This document shows positions 8,258 through 14,329 of a DNA stretch of 14,329 nucleotides, piece by piece (position 1 is the first letter of the stretch; each line of letters opens with the position of its first letter). A program made the translations under genes and the position numbers. Below the pieces are notes generated by a model. The model was given only the letters and a program-made list of their open reading frames with translations, was not told the DNA's origin and did not search any database. The stretch comes from an uncultured Mycoplasmatota bacterium (GTDB lineage: Bacteria; Bacillota_I; Bacilli_A; RF39; UBA660), in NCBI GenBank assembly GCA_900551105.1, contig URUT01000035.1, positions 1 to 14,329 on the forward strand, in the 5' to 3' direction.

Positions 8258-9662
8258 GTTTACCTCCTGCAATTATGCCAGCGTATCCTAGTTTTTCTTC
8301 TAGGGCGGCAGCAATGTTTAATACATCAGCATCTCTTTGAATGTTACCAGTGATATTTAAACCAATTGGTAAGCCAGTGCTAAAACCATTTGGAATTGTA
8401 ATTGATGGAAAACCGCCAAAGTTGCCAGTAAGTAGTAGCGTGCTTACATTTGCACTAGAATCACTTATGACATCACTTGCTTTAGAAATAGGTGTTGCCT
8501 CAGTGCTTGCTGGAGCAATCATGGCATCATATTTTGTAAATAATTTATGCATTTCTTCATTGATTAAGGTTCTTACCCTTTGAGCATTTAAAAAGTATCT
8601 TTCTTGATTTTCTTCTTGAAGAACATAAGAACCAATTACTAGTCTTCTTTTAATTAGCGGACTAAATCCTTTAGTGCGAGCATCTTTCATCATTTCATAG
8701 ATGTTTGTACTTTTCCCACGAGGACCGTAGTTTATACCAGTATACATTGATAAGTTACTGGTTGCTTCAGCGCATGAGATGATCGTATATGCTGGGCCTA
8801 GTGCTTCTAATATGTTTTTATCTATGCTTACGGCTTCAACACTCATACCTAGTGATTTAGCAAGTTCTAGGGATTTATTAAAAGTATTTAGCGTGTTTAC
8901 CATGCTTTCATCAGGATTTTCATAAGATAATAGCTCGCATAGTTCCTTAACATAGAATAATTTTTTACCTGTTACTTTTTTGTCTAACTGTGGTGCTAGA
9001 TTTTCTATTTCCTTTAGAGCTGTCATATCCTTACCGTCAGGGCCTTTTATTATATCTACAACAGTAGCTGCATCTTTAACGCATCTTGTAAATACCCCAA
9101 CGTGATCAAGTGATGAAGCAAATGGTAAGACTCCATATCTTGAAATAAGACCATAAGTAGGTTTATACCCTACTACGCCGCATAATGATGCAGGTTTACG
9201 AACCGAGTCACCAGTGTCAGTTCCTAATGCAAAAGGAACAATACCTAGAGCAACAGATGTAGCAGAACCACTAGATGAGCCGCCCGCTACAAACTCCGGA
9301 TTCCATGGGTTTCTGACAACCCCAGTGTGTCCCGTAGTACCAGTACCACCTAAACCAAATTCATCACAAACGGTTTTACCGATAAGAACAGCCCCTGCTT
9401 CATTTAATCTTTTAATTACAGTTGCATCGTAAAAAGGAACATAATCTTTTAAGATATTTGATGAACCGGTAGTTAGTATGCCAGCTGTACTAAATAAATC
9501 TTTAGCAGCATAAGGAATGTTTGCTAGGGGTAAATCTTGAATTTCGCTTATTTTAGGATTATCGATAATTGTAACAAAAGAATTAATTTCATCGTTTGTT
9601 TCGTGAGCAAGTTTAAGGGCTTTTTCAATAGTGCCTTTTTGATTTTTTAACTCTTCTATCAT
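8250..9662 (-). CDS. gatA: Asp/Glu-tRNA(Asn/Gln) amidotransferase subunit A (glutaminase)
   Basis: This 470-residue amidase-signature enzyme hydrolyses glutamine and channels ammonia to GatB. The Ser-cisSer-Lys triad is visible: Lys54 in YAAKDLF, the cis-Ser in AGGSSSGS (126-133), and the nucleophile Ser153 in GTDTGDSVRKPA. The segment CGVVGYKPTYGLISRYG after the nucleophile is highly family-typical. The residue before the nucleophile is Asp where many Firmicutes GatA proteins have Gly (TGGS). I believe GDS occurs in Mollicutes-like GatA, so this reads as a lineage variant rather than damage, since all three catalytic residues remain. The ATG abuts the gatC stop with no gap (TAA-ATG), and the ribosome site AAGGTGG lies within the gatC end. 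The 3' end overlaps gatB by 8 nt. Confidence 0.97.
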   Translation of the reverse strand: MIEELKNQKGTIEKALKLAHETNDEINSFVTIIDNPKISEIQDLPLANIPYAAKDLFSTAGILTTGSSNILKDYVPFYDATVIKRLNEAGAVLIGKTVCDEFGLGGTGTTGHTGVVRNPWNPEFVAGGSSSGSATSVALGIVPFALGTDTGDSVRKPASLCGVVGYKPTYGLISRYGVLPFASSLDHVGVFTRCVKDAATVVDIIKGPDGKDMTALKEIENLAPQLDKKVTGKKLFYVKELCELLSYENPDESMVNTLNTFNKSLELAKSLGMSVEAVSIDKNILEALGPAYTIISCAEATSNLSMYTGINYGPRGKSTNIYEMMKDARTKGFSPLIKRRLVIGSYVLQEENQERYFLNAQRVRTLINEEMHKLFTKYDAMIAPASTEATPISKASDVISDSSANVSTLLLTGNFGGFPSITIPNGFSTGLPIGLNITGNIQRDADVLNIAAALEEKLGYAGIIAGGKHE

Positions 9663-9959
9663 TTAATTCACCACCTTCGGAACTTTTACTTCTCTACCTT
9701 CAACGTCCTTGTCGTTTGCTAAAAGAAGCTCTACGGGAACGCTAGGCTCAGCGACATCTTCTCTTAAACTAGCTGTATATAAATTAAAAGGAAAAGCTGA
9801 AGGTGTTACGTTTTGTAAGTTTGGAATGTTATTTATTTTATCAATATTTTTATCTATGCAAGAAAATTCTTCTTTGATACTAGATGCTTCTTCTTTACTT
9901 AAACCAATAAGTAACTTATCTGCATAGTCTATTATTTCTTCAATTGTAAATTCTTTCAT
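9663..9959 (-). CDS. gatC: Asp/Glu-tRNA(Asn/Gln) amidotransferase subunit C
   Basis: This small 98-residue subunit wraps around GatA and GatB and stabilises the complex. Family features are a helical N-terminal half (IEEIIDYADKLLIGLSKEE, with a second helix ending near residue 45), a linker through VTPSAFPF, and the conserved LREDV near residues 65-69, which inserts at the GatA-GatB interface. The length is normal. The ATG has AAAGGA about 6 nt upstream. It lies 11 nt after asnS and directly abuts gatA. The gene order C-A-B is the usual Firmicutes one. Identification rests on LREDV, size and position more than on overall similarity, because GatC is poorly conserved. Confidence 0.93.
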   Translation of the reverse strand: MKEFTIEEIIDYADKLLIGLSKEEASSIKEEFSCIDKNIDKINNIPNLQNVTPSAFPFNLYTASLREDVAEPSVPVELLLANDKDVEGREVKVPKVVN

Positions 9960-9970
9960 GCAGTTCCTTT

Positions 9971-11347
9971 CTAAAATTCACAGTTTCCTGGAGTACGTGG
10001 GAATGGAATTACATCTCTAATGTTTTCAATACCTGTTAAGTAAATTAGAAGTCTTTCAAAGCCCATTCCGAAGCCTGAATGATAGCAACCACCAAATTTA
10101 CGTAAGTTTAAGTACCACTCCATGCTTTCTTTATCCATGTCTAGTTCTTCCATACGAGCTACTAGTTTGTCATAGTTTTCTTCTCTTTGAGAGCCACCCA
10201 TTAATTCGCCTGCTCCTGGAACTTCTAAGTCTACTGCGGCAACAGTTTTACCGTCATCATTTTGTTTCATATAGAAAGCTTTAATATCTTTTGGCCAGTT
10301 TTTAATAAATACAGGACCATTAAAGTGTTCAGTAATATATTTTTCATGTTCTTTGGCAATGTCTTCTCCATATTCAGGAGTAAATTCCCATTTGACGTCT
10401 GCTTCTTTTAAGATTTTGATAACGTCATGATGATCAATTCTAACAAAGTGTGAGTTAATTAATTTTTCTAATTTTTCAATTAAACCTTTTTCAACAAATG
10501 TATCAAAAAATTTCATTTCACTAGGGCAGTTATCTAGAACGTATTTAACTACGAATTTTAGCATGTCTTCCATGATGTCCATATCTTTTTCTAAGTCGGC
10601 AAAAGCAATTTCCGGCTCGATCATCCAAAATTCGTTTGCATGAGTTTTAGTATTTGAGTTTTCGGCTCTAAAAGTTGGCCCAAATGTGTAAGTTTTTTTG
10701 TATGCTAGAGCAAAGGTTTCGGCTTGTAATTGGCCACTTACAGTTAGGGCTGTTTTTTTGCCAAAGAAGTCATCTTTGTAATCTAATTTACCAGTTTTTG
10801 CTACCTTTTCTAAATCAAGAGTAGTAACATTAAACATTTCACCAGCGCCTTCACAGTCGCTTGCTGTTATTAGTGGTGCATGGAAGTAAACATAACCATT
10901 TTCTTGAAAGTATTTATGAATAGCATAAGCTGCTACGCTTCTTACTCTAAAAGCACTACCAAATAAGTTAGTACGTGGTCTTAAATAAGCTATTTCTCTT
11001 AAGTATTCTCTAGTTGGACGATTTTTTGTTTGTAGTGGATAGTCCTCAGGGCAGTCGCCTAGAACTTCAATTTCAGATAGTTTTAATTCGTGATTTTGTT
11101 TGCCACCTTCTGATTTAATAATTTCACCAGTAATTTTAACAGCTGAGCCAATATGTATTTTGGTTATTTCATCAAAGTTTGCTAGTTTGTTATCATAAAC
11201 TACTTGAAGGCTTTCAAAACAAGTTCCATCATATAAATCAATAAAACCAAACTCTTTTTGTTTACGATGGTTTTTAACCCAGCCTTCTAGGGTAAGAGTT
11301 TGTCCTTCATATTTACTAATTTCTTTTAATAAATCTTTTAAATCCAT
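9971..11347 (-). CDS. asnS: Asparaginyl-tRNA synthetase
   Basis: This 458-residue class IIb synthetase attaches Asn to tRNA(Asn) in the cytosol. An N-terminal OB-fold anticodon domain (EGWVKNHRKQKEFGFIDLYD at 21-40) leads to the catalytic core. Motif 2 is at 227-247; its FRAENSNT start and EFWMIEPE end are specific to AsnRS and exclude AspRS. Motif 3, GMGFERLL, is at 427-434, near the C-terminus. Length is typical. The ATG follows AGAAGGA at suitable distance, 16 nt after hisS. Having AsnRS beside GatCAB means Asn-tRNA does not need the amidation route, so GatCAB is probably kept for Gln. Pairing hisS with asnS parallels the common Firmicutes hisS-aspS pair, but the core here is clearly Asn-type. 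The upstream T-box appears to carry an Asn codon, matching this gene. Confidence 0.97.
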   Translation of the reverse strand: MDLKDLLKEISKYEGQTLTLEGWVKNHRKQKEFGFIDLYDGTCFESLQVVYDNKLANFDEITKIHIGSAVKITGEIIKSEGGKQNHELKLSEIEVLGDCPEDYPLQTKNRPTREYLREIAYLRPRTNLFGSAFRVRSVAAYAIHKYFQENGYVYFHAPLITASDCEGAGEMFNVTTLDLEKVAKTGKLDYKDDFFGKKTALTVSGQLQAETFALAYKKTYTFGPTFRAENSNTKTHANEFWMIEPEIAFADLEKDMDIMEDMLKFVVKYVLDNCPSEMKFFDTFVEKGLIEKLEKLINSHFVRIDHHDVIKILKEADVKWEFTPEYGEDIAKEHEKYITEHFNGPVFIKNWPKDIKAFYMKQNDDGKTVAAVDLEVPGAGELMGGSQREENYDKLVARMEELDMDKESMEWYLNLRKFGGCYHSGFGMGFERLLIYLTGIENIRDVIPFPRTPGNCEF

Positions 11348-11363
11348 AATATATTCCTTCTTT

Positions 11364-12626
11364 CTATATATTCATATCTAAATGCTCTACTAATTCATTT
11401 ATATTAATTTTAGTTTCTTCTTTTGTACGATTGTCTTTGACACTAACATTATTTTTGGCTAGGTCTTCATCGTTTAGAATGATTAAGAATTTACTTTTTA
11501 GTCTATCTGCGGCTTTGAATTGTGATTTTAAATTTCTTCCTAGATAATCAGTTTCAGCGATAAAGCCATTTAATCTTAAGTTTTGCATTAGGTAAGCTGC
11601 AGTTTCTTTTTCGTTTTCACTTACATAAAGTAAATAAGCATCTATGCTATCATTTATTGGAATGTTAATGTTACTTTTTTCAATTGCCATAAGAGTGCGG
11701 TCATAGCCCATTGCAAAGCCAACAGCGGGAGTACTTGGTCCTCCTAGGGTTTCAATAAGGCCGTTGTATCTACCACCACCTCCTAAAGCTAGGTTGCCTA
11801 TTTCAGGCACGTTTGCATAAACTTCAAATACGATGTGATTGTAGTAATCTAAACCTCTTACTAGTTTTGGATCTTCTTCATAGTTTATTTCTAATAAATC
11901 TAGATATTCTTTAATTTTATTATATCTTTCTAAGCTTGCTTCGTTTAGGTAATCTTTAGTAATAGGTGCATTTTTTAAAATTTCATTTTCGCCATCTATT
12001 TTACAATCTAAAACTCTTAATGGGTTTTTATCAATTCGCTTTTTGCAGTCTTCACAAAGTTCATCTACATGTGGTTTAAGGTAATTTAATAAGGCCGTAC
12101 GATAATTATCACGAGACTCAGTATCACCTAGAGTATTTATTTTAATAGTAACATCTTCTAATCCGAGTAAATTATATGTTTGATATACCATTGAAATTAC
12201 TTCTACATCTGATAATACATCGTCTGAGCCGATACACTCAATACCGAACTGAGTAAATTCACGGTTTCTTCCGGCTTGTGGTCTTTCATAACGATACATT
12301 TTGCAGTTATAGAATGCTTTAAATGGTTCAGTCATGTTACCATATAGTTTATTTTCAATAAAAAATCTACAAATGGCAGCAGTACCTTCGGGTCTTAGAG
12401 TGATGTTACGGCCACCACGATCAGTAAAATCATAGGTTTCTTTTGATACCATGTCAGTGGTTTCCCCTACGCTTCTGTGAAATAGTTCAGTTGCTTCAAA
12501 TACTGGAGTTTCAATGTAACCGTAATTATATTTTTCACATACTGAACGTAAGATGTCATTAACGTACTCTCTTTTTTTAGCATCTACTCCATAGATGTCG
12601 TATGTTCCTTTTTGTTTAGTAATCAT
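11364..12626 (-). CDS. hisS: Histidyl-tRNA synthetase
   Basis: This 420-residue class II synthetase charges tRNA(His). Family marks include TLRPEGTAAICRF near 76-88, motif 2 YERPQAGRNREFTQFGIECIG at about 113-133, the cysteine insertion CEDCKKR-NPLRVLDCK at 191-209, the histidine-binding VRGLDYYN at 256-263, and motif 3 ALGGGGRYNGLI and AVGFAMGYDR at 280-310. A C-terminal anticodon-binding domain follows. Length is normal. The ATG has GAAGGA 6 nt upstream. It is the first gene of the five-gene operon and lies directly behind a T-box leader. The leader does not show a His specifier or a His-type discriminator match, so expression of hisS may follow another amino acid's tRNA charging. Confidence 0.97.
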   Translation of the reverse strand: MITKQKGTYDIYGVDAKKREYVNDILRSVCEKYNYGYIETPVFEATELFHRSVGETTDMVSKETYDFTDRGGRNITLRPEGTAAICRFFIENKLYGNMTEPFKAFYNCKMYRYERPQAGRNREFTQFGIECIGSDDVLSDVEVISMVYQTYNLLGLEDVTIKINTLGDTESRDNYRTALLNYLKPHVDELCEDCKKRIDKNPLRVLDCKIDGENEILKNAPITKDYLNEASLERYNKIKEYLDLLEINYEEDPKLVRGLDYYNHIVFEVYANVPEIGNLALGGGGRYNGLIETLGGPSTPAVGFAMGYDRTLMAIEKSNINIPINDSIDAYLLYVSENEKETAAYLMQNLRLNGFIAETDYLGRNLKSQFKAADRLKSKFLIILNDEDLAKNNVSVKDNRTKEETKININELVEHLDMNI

Positions 12627-12647
12627 ATTTATTCCTTCTTTCTAAAT

Positions 12648-12711
12648 AAAAAACACTAGGTAGATGTAAGGACGAGTTATAACCCGCGGTGCCACCTTAC
12701 TTTACTTAGTG
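12648..12711 (-). terminator. T-box terminator and antiterminator region
   Basis: The antiterminator is explicit on the minus strand. GTAAGG (12700-12695) pairs with CCTTAC (12671-12666), the bulge TGGCACC is at 12694-12688, and GCGGGTT pairs with AACTCGT across a 2-nt loop. A T-tract lies at 12653-12648. The only stem I find leading to it is CACTA/TAGTG plus GTA/TAC, outside and coaxial with GTAAGG/CCTTAC. That nests the antiterminator instead of competing with it, so the switching fold is not settled by eye. Confidence 0.6.
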
Positions 12712-12853
12712 TACTCTTTTGTTATCGTAACGAGATAAACGTTTGTCTTTATGAAGACTGTTCCAAGTTTATAATATATTTTGGCATTTTCACCAGTTAG
12801 CCATCTCTTTTAAATATATGTGCTATAAACTCAGGTTCTTCAAACAAATTTAT
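12648..12853 (-). ncRNA. T-box riboswitch leader of the hisS-asnS-gatCAB operon, apparently Asn-type
   Basis: T-box leaders bind a specific uncharged tRNA and then allow transcription into the operon. The hallmark AAGGTGGCACCGCGGGTT is present at 12698-12681. Stem I is visible: GTTTATA/TATAAAC and ATATATTT/AAATATAT arms, a distal AGAGA (12808-12804) and a GGTG loop (12794-12791). Below the upper stem, the 3' side of the specifier loop reads TTGGAACAG, with AAC at 12762-12760 followed by a purine. The same bases also contain GAA and CAG, but no CAC or CAT. AAC starts 28 nt after GGTG; I count 27 for GGC in the B. subtilis glyQS leader as I remember it. The T-box variable base is C (UGGC), complementary to G73, which tRNA(Asn) has; bacterial tRNA(His) has C73. 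The 5' side of the specifier loop lacks a clear AGUA loop-E motif, so the exact codon is less certain than the T-box call. Lower stems II and III are weak by eye. Confidence 0.9.
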
Positions 12854-12859
12854 AGTTCT

Positions 12860-12888
12860 ATTTTACTTAAAAAAGATGTTGTTGTCAA
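12860..12888 (-). promoter_or_regulatory. Sigma-A promoter of the T-box/hisS operon
   Basis: A perfect -35 TTGACA (12888-12883) and the -10 TAAAAT (12865-12860) are separated by exactly 17 nt. A start near 12853 places the whole T-box in the leader. The -35 lies 50 nt past the stop of the upstream surface-protein gene. Confidence 0.85.
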
Positions 12889-12938
12889 CGGGTTATGATA
12901 CAACTTTGTATGGGTTTAATTGAATTGAAATTTAGTTA

Positions 12939-14329
12939 TTAATTAGGAAGCGCAACTGTGTATGGATCTTCAATTTCACCAGTTCCTCCTGTTATTAGGA
13001 TATTTTGCTTAAGAGAGATGGCTGGCCTGACTCCTAGATTAGCCCCAAACAAAACAGCGTTGGAATGATTTCCATAATACAATGCATTGACACGAGCACC
13101 GGACTCGTCGAAAGCAAATGGTGACATTAACCAAAATTTAGCTTCTATATATAAATAATCATAAGAAAACCCGCTACCAACAAGATCTGCTTCTTTATTT
13201 GATAATAAACCAACCGGATAATCTAGGGCGTTGTTTCCGTAGCCTGATGTGCCTCCTGAATCTTCTTTCAAAGTAAACTGATCTTCTTTATCTTGACATA
13301 TTAGTTTAAAATTACTTGAATCATAATCATTAAATTGTAGTGCTGTGGTCAAACTACCGCCTGCTGGATTCCATCCTCCTAATTCTGTTATATGCCTATT
13401 ATTGCAATATATTGCATTTTCTAAATATTTAGTTACATTTGTCATATTTGTACTATACCAATTATCTATTACTGTTTTTATATTACTATTTGTTATATTA
13501 TAATTTAACATTTCATCTAATGCATCTTCTATTTTTTTGCCATTGGTTAAGGTTATATAAGATACGAAAGTTGTTGGACTATTCATATTATATATATAAT
13601 ACACTGTTGAACAACTAGAATTTGAATTTAAACACGTGTAATGCTTATTATTTAGTTTACTATACATATCTGTTAATGTTCCACTTTCAGTATTGCTTAA
13701 TGTATATGACGTTCCATCCCACATCGCATCACTTCCATAATAATATGTTTCGGACGATGATGTTGATCTATCGGATGTTCCATACACAGTTCCATACATA
13801 TATCCTACATACGCTAAGGAATTGCTGTTTGTATTAAATTGTGTCCCATTTGAATCTATATATACATCTGTTCCTGTATTATTGCATTTTGTATCTTCTT
13901 TATATAATCCATTATAAATAAGCTTAACTCCATTTGTTTCGGTTGTTCTTACCATCTTCCAACAATAATTATTTAATACTAAATTATTGTTTGTTATATT
14001 ACCTGCATAATAATATATATCTTTTCCATTCTCATCTGTTGTTTTTTTTACACCTTTATTACTTGAATAATCTGCTAGTAGTTTGCCATACACTGTTTTG
14101 TCAGTTTTAGGACTACTTATTATAGTTACTTTACCTTGGTAGGTTTTTCCTGAGCCTTGTTCTTTAGTCATACTTTCAGTAAACCATAATCTTAAATCAT
14201 ATTCCTTTTCTTGACTTCCATAAATAGTATCTTCTAATAAAATATAATTTGTTCCACCATTTACTGGAGTTCCAGGAATACCAGCTGATAAGAGTTTAGC
14301 ACTTGTAGGTGTTTCTCCCTTTTTTGTTA
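12939..14329 (-). CDS. Large Asn/Ser/Thr-rich surface or secreted protein with a C-terminal DUF6273-like domain, 5' end cut by window edge
   Basis: The frame stays open upstream of the ATG at 14171 to the window edge, adding at least 52 residues (including KEYDLRLWFTES). The ATG is therefore probably internal and the true N-terminus, with any signal peptide, is missing. Visible length is 462 residues. The first part (LRLWFTES... GKTYQGKVTII) resembles the beta-rich modules I associate with cell-envelope proteins of uncultured gut Bacilli, followed by NYCWKMVRTTETNGVKLIYNG. The middle is rich in Asn, Ser, Thr and Tyr with scattered Cys (CNNTG, YTCLNSNSSC, IYCNN, LICQD) that could form disulfides. 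The last 100 residues show the order YPVGLLS, YLYIEAKFWLMSP, GVRPAISL, then DPYTV, as in DUF6273-like domains with a possible C-type-lectin or formylglycine-enzyme-like fold. A surface adhesin or binding protein is the inference; no function is proven. No LPXTG or C-terminal membrane anchor is present. It ends with TAA, 50 nt before the hisS promoter. Confidence 0.8.
   Translation of the reverse strand, partial: TKKGETPTSAKLLSAGIPGTPVNGGTNYILLEDTIYGSQEKEYDLRLWFTESMTKEQGSGKTYQGKVTIISSPKTDKTVYGKLLADYSSNKGVKKTTDENGKDIYYYAGNITNNNLVLNNYCWKMVRTTETNGVKLIYNGLYKEDTKCNNTGTDVYIDSNGTQFNTNSNSLAYVGYMYGTVYGTSDRSTSSSETYYYGSDAMWDGTSYTLSNTESGTLTDMYSKLNNKHYTCLNSNSSCSTVYYIYNMNSPTTFVSYITLTNGKKIEDALDEMLNYNITNSNIKTVIDNWYSTNMTNVTKYLENAIYCNNRHITELGGWNPAGGSLTTALQFNDYDSSNFKLICQDKEDQFTLKEDSGGTSGYGNNALDYPVGLLSNKEADLVGSGFSYDYLYIEAKFWLMSPFAFDESGARVNALYYGNHSNAVLFGANLGVRPAISLKQNILITGGTGEIEDPYTVALPN

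Noticed and set aside
8258..8272. GatB start at 8272 giving five extra residues
   Set aside because: The GGAGG site lies between the two ATGs and serves the one at 8257; the family normally starts just before the GLE motif.
8341..9432. Plus-strand open frames opposite gatA (8341-8583 and 9214-9432)
   Set aside because: They are shadows of the strongly conserved gatA frame, with no ribosome site and no recognisable product.
12741..12757. GTCTT-CATA-AAGAC hairpin in the leader presenting a CAT (His) triplet
   Set aside because: It lies on the wrong side of the expected specifier position, in a 4-nt hairpin loop, and the T-box base C does not fit tRNA-His; kept only as an alternative to test.
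12869..12904. Possible terminator for the surface-protein gene: GTTGT, 14-nt loop, ACAAC, then six T after a gap
   Set aside because: The stem is only 5 bp, the T-run is separated by 6 nt, and the bases overlap the TTGACA promoter and its spacer; chance pairing is likely.
12939..14171. Surface protein starting at the ATG at 14171
   Set aside because: The frame continues with sensible protein-like sequence to the window edge and no ribosome site precedes this ATG, so it is an internal Met.

Overview
The window reads as a chromosomal segment of a low-GC Gram-positive bacterium of the Bacilli/Mollicutes sphere, probably an uncultured gut lineage of the RF39 kind. The reasons are very A+T-rich DNA, a T-box leader, AsnRS together with GatCAB, tandem FtsX-type ABC exporters, and a surface protein of a type I associate with such genomes. 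The code looks standard: stops are TAA or TAG, the Trp codons I checked are TGG, and no in-frame TGA was met. The lineage is an inference. Every gene is on the minus strand, so transcription runs from high to low coordinates.

Layout in order of transcription: (1) 14329-12939, a large Asn/Ser/Thr/Tyr-rich secreted or surface protein, cut at its N-terminus by the window edge. (2) 12888-12648, a sigma-A promoter and a T-box leader. (3) 12626-6818, one tight operon hisS-asnS-gatC-gatA-gatB, with gaps of 16, 11 and 0 nt and then an 8-nt overlap, closed by a terminator at 6803-6776. (4) 6738-2174, a two-gene operon of ABC transporters, each an ATPase fused to an FtsX/MacB-type permease. The genes are joined by a 1-nt TAATG overlap, with a promoter inside the preceding terminator's T-tract and a terminator that starts in the last stop codon. 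(5) 2109-1078, an unrecognised helical 343-residue protein with its own candidate promoter and terminator. (6) 1006-1, the N-terminal 335 residues of a HerA-like (DUF87) ATPase, cut by the window edge.

The central operon is a translation-supply unit. HisRS and AsnRS charge their tRNAs, and GatCAB amidates misacylated tRNA. Because AsnRS is present, the likely GatCAB product is Gln-tRNA(Gln) in a cell without GlnRS. The most interesting point is the leader. Although hisS is the first gene, the specifier region reads GGAACAG (overlapping Glu GAA, Asn AAC and Gln CAG, with no His codon). The T-box core is UGGC, which pairs with a G73 discriminator (tRNA-Asn type) and not with the C73 of bacterial tRNA-His. 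The operon therefore appears to sense Asn or amidation-pathway tRNA rather than His.

Intergenic DNA is extremely compact: terminators begin inside stop codons and promoters sit on terminator T-tracts. The only gap over 300 nt (12627-12938) holds the promoter and T-box. I saw no tRNA or rRNA genes, CRISPR arrays, insertion sequences or phage genes.
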